Source: Thermoplasmatota archaeon (lineage in GTDB: Archaea; Thermoplasmatota; Thermoplasmata; Halarchaeoplasmatales; Halarchaeoplasmataceae). Taken from it: DNA of 7,191 nt. The DNA lies in NCBI GenBank assembly GCA_018610025.1, contig JAHENW010000002.1, forward strand, positions 1-7,191, written 5' to 3'. The translations under genes were made by a program, and so were the position numbers. Positions 1-5,398 of this stretch are shown here, piece by piece. The stretch's first letter is position 1. Every line of letters begins with the position of its first letter. The notes under the pieces were generated by a model. The model was not told the origin of the DNA. It searched no databases and saw only the letters and a program-made list of their open reading frames with translations.

Positions 1-113
1 CTGAGCTAGATAAATTTAGGTTCAAGCTGAAGGACGGTTCATTGGATGTCAATAAAAAGGACCTAGGTAAGACCTACAGCAATTTCGAGCATTCTTGGGG
101 TAAACTCTTTTGA
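1..113 (+). CDS. C-terminal tail of an unidentified protein (partial)
   Basis: One plus-strand frame (codons from base 3) stays open from the window edge to a TGA at 111-113, giving 36 residues that start ELDKFRFKLKDG and end FEHSWGKLF. The other two plus frames hit stops within the first dozen bases. The composition is charged and protein-like, with no membrane segment, and it ends 25 bp before the stop of the convergent wtpC, a usual spacing for two real genes. I do not recognise the family, and the piece is too short to assign a role. It could be a chance open frame, so confidence is moderate. Confidence 0.5.
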   Translation, partial: ELDKFRFKLKDGSLDVNKKDLGKTYSNFEHSWGKLF

Positions 114-138
114 CCTTGAATCTCACAGTCGCCTTGAA

Positions 139-1182
139 TCATTCATTGAAAAGGTGAACGGCCGAGGCCTTGAACAGCAGGTATATATCCTTTCCCTCCT
201 CGAGACCCAGTCCTTCAACAGACTGCCTAGTGATGAAAACTATCATCGGGACACCGATATCGATCTCCACTTCCTGGTAAATCCCTCTATCAGTTATCCT
301 TCTCACTACCCCCTTGAAGTTGTTCCTAGCGCTGGATTCGAACCCCTCCTCACTAACTATGATATCCTCCGGTCTGATTGTCGCCGTCACGTCTCCCCGG
401 GCCTTCGCAGTTGAATATATTTCTACTCCGTCAACGTCGATGATAGTAACGTCCCCGTCCCTTCCAGCTTTTCCATGAAATATATTCCCTGTTCCGACGA
501 ATTCCGCCACGAACTTTGATGTAGGCCTTCTCATTATGCCTTGCGGCTCGCCTATCTGTACTATCGCTCCGTCCTTCATCACACCCAGCCTATCCCCCAT
601 CAGAACGGCCTCCTCCTGATCATGTGTTACGTGGATAACGGTGCAGCCGTAGTCCTTGTGGATATCCTTAACCAACTCCCTCAGCTCTTCGGTGGTTTTG
701 TAATCCAAGGACCCGAAGGGCTCATCCAAGAGAAGGATTTCTGGTTCCATTATCAGGGCCCTAGCCAGTGATACGCGCTGCTGCTCCCCTCCACTCAATG
801 TCCTGGGTTTTCTTTTCAACAGGTCCTCGACGCCGATCTCTCTAGCGATGCTGAGCACCTTCTCTTGAATGCCGTCAGCATCCCTCACCTCGAGCCCGTA
901 AGCGATGTTCTCTCTTACATCCATATGCGGGAACAGCATGTAATCCTGATAAACGAAGGCGAAGTCCCTCTTATGGGGCTCTTTAAACGTGTAATCCTCA
1001 TCATCGACCATCACCCTCCCTTCATCCGGTTCGTAGAAACCGGCCAGCAGTTCCAAAAGTAATGTCTTGCCCGCCCCTGTTGGTCCCAGCAGTACGAAGT
1101 ACTCCCCCCTTTCAACATCGAAACTCACGTTTTTTAACTGAAAGTCATCCCACTCCTTACTGATCCCTTCAACCTCCATCAT
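139..1182 (-). CDS. wtpC: Tungstate/molybdate ABC transporter ATP-binding protein WtpC
   Basis: This is the cytoplasmic ATPase that powers tungstate (possibly molybdate) import through WtpB. Visible motifs are Walker A GPTGAGKT (33-40), Q-loop Gln79, signature LSGGEQQR (129-136), Walker B ILLLDEP (149-155), D-loop SLD (158-160) and switch His187. Residues from about 232 to 345 form a C-terminal TOBE/Mop-like domain. Its SARNNFKG stretch (283-290) resembles the SARN motif typical of molybdate- and tungstate-type ATPases and argues against a sugar or polyamine transporter. Length (347) is normal for the family. Two ATG codons lie in tandem at 1182-1177. An AGGAGGTT ribosome site at 1191-1198, inside the end of wtpB, serves either. 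The gene overlaps the wtpB stop by 14 bp, so the two are translated from one message and are probably coupled. The exact oxyanion preferred cannot be read from this subunit. Confidence 0.93.
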   Translation of the reverse strand: MMEVEGISKEWDDFQLKNVSFDVERGEYFVLLGPTGAGKTLLLELLAGFYEPDEGRVMVDDEDYTFKEPHKRDFAFVYQDYMLFPHMDVRENIAYGLEVRDADGIQEKVLSIAREIGVEDLLKRKPRTLSGGEQQRVSLARALIMEPEILLLDEPFGSLDYKTTEELRELVKDIHKDYGCTVIHVTHDQEEAVLMGDRLGVMKDGAIVQIGEPQGIMRRPTSKFVAEFVGTGNIFHGKAGRDGDVTIIDVDGVEIYSTAKARGDVTATIRPEDIIVSEEGFESSARNNFKGVVRRITDRGIYQEVEIDIGVPMIVFITRQSVEGLGLEEGKDIYLLFKASAVHLFNE

Positions 1183-2095
1183 AGGGTTTCAACCTCCTGG
1201 TAAATGTTCTCAAGATTATGAAGGCGGTGAGGGTGACCAACAGCAAAAGGGCGGCTATGGGCTGGGAGGCCAGCAGGCCTCTTCTTAAAAAGCTCTCGTA
1301 TATGTACACCGGAGCGGTTCTCGGATAGTACGCTATCAGGACTACGGCGCCGAACTCACTTATAGCCCGCGCCCATCCCATGACCCCTCCTGATATTATG
1401 TTCCGCTTGATAAGCGGTAATGAGATAGTAAAAAAGGTCCTCTTCCTGTCCGCTCCCAGGCTCATGGCCACCTTCTCCAAACGGGGATCGACCTTCTCGA
1501 AGCCTTCACGGACCTGGTTGACTATGAAAGGTATACTCACAAAGAGCATAGCCACGACTATACCTGGGAAGGCATCGACGAAATCTAAACCCACCTGGCC
1601 TAGAGGTTCTCCCAAGCTCCCATGTCTCCCGAACACCACCAGCAGGGCTATACCGGCTACGGTGTGGGGTACCACCATCGGCAGGTCGATTATGCCTTCG
1701 ACGAAGGACTTGCCAGGAAAATTTTTTCTGGATAGAACGTAAGCAAGCGGTATTCCGAGGAGGAGGCCTATCAAGGTAGCGGTGAAGGCCGCCGAGATGC
1801 TGGTAACTATCGAGTTGACGGCGTAGGGATCCGATAAGGCACGTTCTATCTCTGGCAGGGCAGAGTAAAAGAGTTGTGAGATGGGCAGTAAAACGAAGAC
1901 TATCAGGAAGATAGCGATTATGGAGAATATGATGAACGTCGGGTCTTCGTCTTTTATCTCTGAAAAAAATATAAGAAAGAAGACGGTCAATCCCGTGACG
2001 GCCGTGAGTGGTATCCACAACCCCAGGAAGTAGAGCACAGCCAGTATGGGTACGATGGCCATGATCAATGCGGTAGGGGTTATCTCGACCTTCAC
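1169..2095 (-). CDS. wtpB: Tungstate/molybdate ABC transporter permease WtpB
   Basis: This is the membrane channel subunit of the importer, expected to form a dimer that docks on WtpC and receives oxyanion from WtpA. The EAA loop that contacts the ATPase is visible as EKVAMSLGADRKRTFFTISLPLI-type sequence around residues 207-229. Hydrophobic segments fall near 53-75, 95-120, 136-155, 175-195, 236-256 and 279-297, matching the usual six-helix core. Before this core lie about 50 extra residues with two more hydrophobic stretches (about 8-25 and 28-45), giving 308 residues where I expect about 250 for the family. The GTG start at 2093-2095 is supported by a GAAGGAGGTT ribosome site at 2101-2110, which makes the extension likely real. 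The gene lies 21 bp after wtpA and overlaps wtpC by 14 bp. Confidence 0.92.
   Translation of the reverse strand: MKVEITPTALIMAIVPILAVLYFLGLWIPLTAVTGLTVFFLIFFSEIKDEDPTFIIFSIIAIFLIVFVLLPISQLFYSALPEIERALSDPYAVNSIVTSISAAFTATLIGLLLGIPLAYVLSRKNFPGKSFVEGIIDLPMVVPHTVAGIALLVVFGRHGSLGEPLGQVGLDFVDAFPGIVVAMLFVSIPFIVNQVREGFEKVDPRLEKVAMSLGADRKRTFFTISLPLIKRNIISGGVMGWARAISEFGAVVLIAYYPRTAPVYIYESFLRRGLLASQPIAALLLLVTLTAFIILRTFTRRLKPYDGG
1191..1198 (-). promoter_or_regulatory. Ribosome binding site of wtpC
   Basis: The minus strand reads AGGAGGTT, then GAAACCCT, then the tandem ATGATG of wtpC. The site lies within the last codons of wtpB, in keeping with coupled translation of permease and ATPase. Confidence 0.85.
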
Positions 2096-2100
2096 CTTAT

Positions 2101-2110
2101 AACCTCCTTC
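2101..2110 (-). promoter_or_regulatory. Ribosome binding site of wtpB
   Basis: The minus strand reads GAAGGAGGTT, then ATAAG, then the GTG start, a near-perfect match to the archaeal anti-Shine-Dalgarno sequence at suitable spacing. It sits in the 21-bp gap after the wtpA stop. It settles the GTG start and therefore the long N-terminal extension of WtpB. Confidence 0.85.
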
Positions 2111-2116
2111 TCTTTC

Positions 2117-3115
2117 TCACGCTTCCTCGACGAGTTCTTTCAATTCACTAGGCATCTTTTGGACGTTGTACCCCTTTGCGGGAACTATGGGAGGATTGCC
2201 GTTGGAGTCCATGATGTCCTGACCGGTCTCTTCAAGCAGCATCTTCACGTATTCCACGGCCAGCTCCTTCTCCTGTACCGTACTGGGGATTGTTATCCCG
2301 TAAACTATGGGTTTACCCACACTGATCTCTCCAGAAGCTCGTGTCAGCGTTACTTCACCATAATCGTCAGCGTACTGTACACTGCTCAGGTCTATCGGTT
2401 CGGGGAGCTGAACGAAATCCACGCCTTCGTGCTGTTCCGCAACACTCTGGTATATGTAAAGGTAGTCTATCTCTCCACCTTCCAGGGCTCCCATGAGGTC
2501 CACTTCTGCACTCCTCACCATCACTTCGTCGGTGTCTATGGTTCCCTGGAGTGAGGAAGGTAAAGATATGTTATTGTCTTCAATGCTTATGCCGGTGTGG
2601 TTCTCTACCAAATCATCGAATATATATCGGTTATCGTAATGACCTTCGGCCAGCAGTGTCACCATCTGAGAGCGGTATCCACACGGATCATCGTTGGGAT
2701 TGCTGAAACCGTATTTGACATCATTTAGGTCCAAAACGTCGTACCAGTTATCGGTGGATATCTCGTCCTTGTATCTGCTCTGATCGGTGTAAGCAAGCAC
2801 CATCCTGTTCCTTGCGAACCTAACGGTCCAATCTGCTTTATCCTCCTCGTACATGAGTGAAGGGATCAGCGTGTAGTCGGCCACGGCCACAACATCAGGT
2901 TCCTGGCCCTGTTCCGTCACCTTTCTAACGGTGGCAACGCTCCCTGCACCTTCGTTCCTCACCTCTACATCAGGATACTCCTCTTCGAACTTCTTCTTCA
3001 TCTCGTCGAAGGGGATCGATAGGGAGCCCGCATGATATACGTTGAGGACTTTTTTTTCTTCATTCATACAGCCCTGAAAGGCAACGAGGATCACCATCAG
3101 GGTTACGATCAACAC
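2117..3115 (-). CDS. wtpA: Tungstate/molybdate-binding lipoprotein WtpA
   Basis: This extracellular solute-binding protein captures tungstate (or molybdate) and delivers it to WtpBC. The N-terminus is hydrophobic and ends in a lipobox-like FQGC with Cys16, so a lipid anchor is likely. The fold signature HAGSL (28-32) is typical of the ModA/WtpA group, and GFSNPNDDPCGYRS (136-149) is the conserved oxyanion-site region. From family knowledge, WtpA proteins use an Asp and a Glu for six-coordinate binding; Asp143 and Glu204 (in SAEVDLMG) are my candidates by position. Length (332) is normal. The protein is very acidic. The GTG at 3113-3115 is the only standard start codon in the open frame, but it lacks a good ribosome site and gives a signal peptide without positive charges. 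The frame stays open to a TAA at 3161-3163, encoding a basic stretch including KDRNKRAW, so the true start probably lies near 3143-3148 at a non-standard codon. Confidence 0.92.
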   Translation of the reverse strand: MLIVTLMVILVAFQGCMNEEKKVLNVYHAGSLSIPFDEMKKKFEEEYPDVEVRNEGAGSVATVRKVTEQGQEPDVVAVADYTLIPSLMYEEDKADWTVRFARNRMVLAYTDQSRYKDEISTDNWYDVLDLNDVKYGFSNPNDDPCGYRSQMVTLLAEGHYDNRYIFDDLVENHTGISIEDNNISLPSSLQGTIDTDEVMVRSAEVDLMGALEGGEIDYLYIYQSVAEQHEGVDFVQLPEPIDLSSVQYADDYGEVTLTRASGEISVGKPIVYGITIPSTVQEKELAVEYVKMLLEETGQDIMDSNGNPPIVPAKGYNVQKMPSELKELVEEA

Positions 3116-3120
3116 GGTCC

Positions 3121-3178
3121 ATGCTCGCTTGTTCCGATCCTTGATCGTTCTACACCACCTTTATGCTTGAGCGAGCAT
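3121..3178. repeat. 9-bp inverted repeat around the wtp transcription start
   Basis: ATGCTCGCT at 3121-3129 is matched exactly in reverse complement by AGCGAGCAT at 3170-3178, with 40 bases between. One arm covers the predicted wtp transcription start and the other lies in the wtpA signal-peptide region. It could be a pair of repressor half-sites about five helical turns apart, or an RNA stem enclosing the ribosome site. Confidence 0.5.
3151..3160 (-). promoter_or_regulatory. Possible ribosome binding site for an upstream wtpA start
   Basis: The minus strand reads AGGTGGTGTA here, with AGGTG (3156-3160) matching part of the archaeal GGAGGTGATC consensus. The only codons at ribosome-site distance in the wtpA frame are ACG (3146-3148) and ATC (3143-3145). 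The annotated GTG at 3115 is about 40 bases further on, too far for this site. Confidence 0.45.
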
Positions 3179-3190
3179 ATCGGGTCTCTG

Positions 3191-3208
3191 TTATAAAATT
3201 TTTCATCT
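3191..3208 (-). promoter_or_regulatory. Promoter of the wtpABC operon (TATA box and BRE)
   Basis: On the minus strand a TTTTATAA box (3191-3198) follows an A-rich purine stretch (GATGAAAAA, 3199-3207) that resembles the TFB-recognition element. Counting about 25 bases from the box centre puts the transcription start near 3170. That leaves a short leader before the AGGTGGTG site. Confidence 0.6.
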
Positions 3209-3240
3209 GTAGTCTGACGCCGGAAGGATGACTACCGAGA

Positions 3241-3273
3241 TAGGGGGTTTTGAGGGGGAAAATAGGGTCAAAT
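3241..3273. repeat. Three G-rich 11-bp tandem units in the divergent control region
   Basis: The stretch reads as three imperfect 11-mers, TAGGGGGTTTT, GAGGGGGAAAA and TAGGGTCAAAT. The G runs begin at 3243, 3254 and 3265, exactly 11 bp apart, so they lie on one face of the helix. It lies about 14 bp before the BRE of the small plus-strand gene and about 45 bp behind the wtp TATA box, a fitting place for an activator or shared regulator. Confidence 0.45.
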
Positions 3274-3286
3274 CACTGAATATTAG

Positions 3287-3303
3287 CGAAACTTATTTAT
3301 ATT
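3287..3303 (+). promoter_or_regulatory. Promoter of the 73-residue protein gene
   Basis: A CGAAAC BRE-like element (3287-3292) precedes a TTTATATT TATA box (3296-3303). The expected transcription start is near 3325, giving a leader of about 45 bases before the ATG at 3370. Confidence 0.65.
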
Positions 3304-3306
3304 AAT

Positions 3307-3322
3307 AGACTATTTAGAGTCT
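3307..3322. repeat. Short palindrome between TATA box and transcription start
   Basis: AGACT (3307-3311) and AGTCT (3318-3322) flank six bases just downstream of the TATA box of the small plus-strand gene. Repressor operators are often placed here in archaea, but a 5-bp arm can easily arise by chance. Confidence 0.25.
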
Positions 3323-3354
3323 GGGGTCGGTGAGAATACGGCCCTTATATGCCT

Positions 3355-3360
3355 AGGAGG
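3355..3360 (+). promoter_or_regulatory. Ribosome binding site of the 73-residue protein gene
   Basis: AGGAGG lies 9 bases before the ATG at 3370. A second in-frame ATG at 3376 would be 15 bases away, so the first ATG is preferred. Confidence 0.85.
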
Positions 3361-3369
3361 CGATAAAAA

Positions 3370-3591
3370 ATGAGCATGGAAAAAATAAGTACCGATAAAG
3401 CTAGACGAATAGCAGAGAAGAAGGGCCTGAAGCCAGGTAAAGTTAGTGGCACAGACGGAATCCAGTTCACAAAGGGTGACAATCCAAGGTTGGAAGTCAT
3501 CGACTGGGATGAGTTCGAGAGGAAACTCGACGAAAGAGGACTCGCTGTTTACGAGTCTGGCGGATGGATGAAGATAATGGAGGAGGACTAA
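3370..3591 (+). CDS. Small acidic archaeal protein of unknown function (73 residues)
   Basis: I do not recognise a named family, though the C-terminal pattern IDWDEFERKLDERGLAVYESGGWMKIM-like (44-70, two segments: a charged helix and a strand-rich end) reminds me of short conserved archaeal proteins without assigned function. The N-terminal part (STDKARRIAEKKGL, 7-20) looks like a basic helix, and GTDGIQFTKGDNPRLEV (27-43) like a beta hairpin. There is no signal peptide, membrane segment or cysteine pair, so it is probably soluble and cytoplasmic. A clear TATA box, a strong ribosome site and a terminator that overlaps its stop codon show that it is a real gene expressed on its own. It is divergent from wtpABC, with which it might share regulation, but nothing in the protein points to a metal or DNA role. 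Confidence 0.8.
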   Translation: MSMEKISTDKARRIAEKKGLKPGKVSGTDGIQFTKGDNPRLEVIDWDEFERKLDERGLAVYESGGWMKIMEED

Positions 3592-3650
3592 GTAATACTT
3601 AGTCCCTTTTCCTTTCTATTTATTTTTCTTTTTGGTTCCTTTTCCGCTCT
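3585..3650 (+). terminator. Hairpin plus T-tract terminator of the 73-residue protein gene
   Basis: GGACTAAGT (3585-3593) and ACTTAGTCC (3597-3605) form a perfect 9-bp stem with a 3-base AAT loop. About 40 bases of T-rich pyrimidine sequence follow (3606-3650). The stem starts in the last coding codons and includes the TAA stop at 3589-3591. The T-tract alone would suit archaeal termination; the hairpin makes it look like an intrinsic bacterial terminator. Confidence 0.7.
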
Positions 3651-3671
3651 CGCGTTTTTAAAAAGAGAAAA

Positions 3672-3682
3672 TACTTTTTATC
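3672..3682 (+). promoter_or_regulatory. Promoter of arcS (TATA-like box)
   Basis: TACTTTTTATC follows an A/G-rich AAAAAGAGAAAA stretch suited to a BRE. Its centre is about 26 bases before the arcS ATG at 3704, so transcription should begin at or within a base or two of the start codon, and no Shine-Dalgarno sequence is present. The message is therefore predicted to be leaderless. Confidence 0.55.
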
Positions 3683-3703
3683 CACCATCTTATCACCACT
3701 CGG

Positions 3704-5377
3704 ATGATAGAAGTAACGGATAGATGGGGACTCGCCAAGACAGGTAAGTGGAGCCAGGATGACAAAGAGGTCAGATTTCCGAATGTTTTCTTTTTCCGGG
3801 ATTCCTATGATGACGAGGATAACGAGGTGAAGCTCTCACTAGATGAGAAGTTGGAGTTCAAGGTGCCCAATTCATTTTTTTCATCCCTACCAGATGAGGA
3901 GGGAAACTTTCCATCGACCTTTGCCTATCCACAGGTCATAGGAGGAAGACTAGTAGATTCAAAGGGAGGAAATGAAAAGATACAGGTCTTATACGGTCAG
4001 GAACCCAGACCGGATGCAGAGCTCTACGTCCTTGGGAATGCTCCCGAACTGCTGCAGAGGAGTGAAAGGTTGTTCAAAAGGGTTGTAGAGCTGAGAAAAA
4101 AGATCCCTTTCCACAAACTCCTCTACGCTCCCGGGATAGCCCAGCCCCAGTATATGGCCCTGCTGGCATACATGGGCGTCGACATGTTCGATTCCGCCGC
4201 GGCAGATTACTACTCTGCCATGAATATTGATCTATCCGATTGGAAGGGCTTTGATGATGAAGAAGGTCAAAATAGGGAGGCACTCAGGTCGGAGTTAAAG
4301 CTGGTTCGCCGGGCTGTATCGGAAAGGAAGATAAGAGAATTGGTGGAGACCAGGGTCAGGTCGGAGCCGTGGTTGGTGGAGGTCCTCCGCCTATGTGATA
4401 TAGAGTATTCCTCTTTTGAAAAAGGTGTGCCGGTGACCGGGGGCAGTATAGAGGTGACCACCCGTGAGGGACTGCATCGCCCGGACATCCGGCGTTTTAG
4501 AAGAAGGATGAAGGAAAGATATGTCCCACCGGAAAGGAACGTGCTGCTCCTGCTTCCGTGCTCCGCTAGAAAGCCGTACTTCCGATCCAGAACGCATGGT
4601 CTCATCAGGAGCAGAACGAAAAAGGTGGATTGGACGGATATCCACGAACTCATATTGACCTCGCCCATGGGAGCAGTTCCCAGAGAGATAGAGATGTTCT
4701 ACCCCGCCCAGCAGTACGATATCCCAGTGAGTGAGCGGTGGTTTCAGGAAGAAAAGGAGATCATCCTATCCATGCTCAAGGATATAATGAATAAAGGTGA
4801 TCACTCCCAGATCATCTCTCATCTACCTGGGCACATGGATTTCGTCACCCAAGAGATAGATTGTATAGACACTGTCAAGGGATGCCACCCCACCAGCTCA
4901 GAGGCCTTAGATCGCCTAGAGGATACCTTGAAAGGGTGCGATTTTAAAGAGAAAAACGTAGACAGGTTCCTCGAGGGGAACCTCAGTGGGTTTGCACGAT
5001 TCCAGTTCGGAGAGGCGGGGGAAGAACTGGTGAAAGAAAGCACCATCGAGGGGAGGTACCCTTACTACAAGATTATGAGGGACGGGGACCAGCTGGGGAT
5101 GCTGGTGGACGAGAGAGGACTGATATCTTTGACACTGGAAGGGGCAGCGATATTGAAAGAGAAGGGAACGTATACAGCGGAGATAGATGACTTCAGACCC
5201 AAAGGGAGTGTATTCGCCGTCGGTGTGAAAGAAGCCGATCAGAAGATACGGCCGGAGGATGAAGTTGTCGTCGTCCACCAGGGAGAACTGAGAGGGGTAG
5301 GGCCGGCGGCCATGTCAGGGCCAGAAATGGAGGAGGCCGATAGGGGAGAGGCCATCCGGATCAGGCATTACGTGTGA
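3704..5377 (+). CDS. arcS: Archaeosine synthase ArcS (TgtA2)
   Basis: ArcS acts on preQ0 already placed at position 15 of tRNA by the archaeal transglycosylase. In the known pathway it attaches lysine, which a radical-SAM partner (RaSEA) then cleaves to leave archaeosine; in some archaea ArcS is described as acting alone as an amidinotransferase. The diagnostic motif PC-x3-KPY-x2-S-x2-H is complete as PCSARKPYFRSRTH (285-298), followed by TSPMGAVPREIE (319-330) and the YPAQQYDIPV segment (333-342). The N-terminal half is a diverged transglycosylase domain with APGIAQPQYMALL (142-154) and GVDMFDS (158-164). Residues from about 480 to the end look like an RNA-binding PUA domain. Length (557) suits the family. 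The ATG is chosen because it starts a typical N-terminus and sits at leaderless distance from a TATA box. No RaSEA or transglycosylase gene is in this window. The gene converges on deoA 21 bp away. Confidence 0.93.
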   Translation: MIEVTDRWGLAKTGKWSQDDKEVRFPNVFFFRDSYDDEDNEVKLSLDEKLEFKVPNSFFSSLPDEEGNFPSTFAYPQVIGGRLVDSKGGNEKIQVLYGQEPRPDAELYVLGNAPELLQRSERLFKRVVELRKKIPFHKLLYAPGIAQPQYMALLAYMGVDMFDSAAADYYSAMNIDLSDWKGFDDEEGQNREALRSELKLVRRAVSERKIRELVETRVRSEPWLVEVLRLCDIEYSSFEKGVPVTGGSIEVTTREGLHRPDIRRFRRRMKERYVPPERNVLLLLPCSARKPYFRSRTHGLIRSRTKKVDWTDIHELILTSPMGAVPREIEMFYPAQQYDIPVSERWFQEEKEIILSMLKDIMNKGDHSQIISHLPGHMDFVTQEIDCIDTVKGCHPTSSEALDRLEDTLKGCDFKEKNVDRFLEGNLSGFARFQFGEAGEELVKESTIEGRYPYYKIMRDGDQLGMLVDERGLISLTLEGAAILKEKGTYTAEIDDFRPKGSVFAVGVKEADQKIRPEDEVVVVHQGELRGVGPAAMSGPEMEEADRGEAIRIRHYV

Positions 5378-5398
5378 TGAGATCATATCTGGTGAAGA

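Noticed and set aside
334..345. Minus strand reads GGGTTCGAATCC, a classic tRNA T-arm, hinting at a tRNA gene or an integration site.
   Set aside because: It lies inside wtpC and encodes the in-frame GFES of the conserved domain. No anticodon arm, D-arm or matching acceptor stem surrounds it, and no integrase is nearby.
1506..2018. A 170-residue open frame on the minus strand within wtpB.
   Set aside because: It is a shifted frame of a clear permease gene, rich in Arg, His and Pro, with no recognisable motif and no ribosome site of its own.
3116..3369. A molybdenum/tungsten-cofactor riboswitch in front of wtpA.
   Set aside because: The predicted leader from about 3170 is too short for that RNA, and I see no matching multi-stem fold. 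The known class is bacterial.
4267..4668. A 133-residue open frame opposite arcS.
   Set aside because: It lies antisense to the most conserved part of ArcS, has a shadow-like composition of Ser, Arg and Leu, and no promoter or ribosome site.
3704..5377. The arcS gene as the transglycosylase TgtA instead of ArcS.
   Set aside because: The complete PC-x3-KPY-x2-S-x2-H motif is the mark of ArcS, and the first half keeps only a diverged transglycosylase domain.
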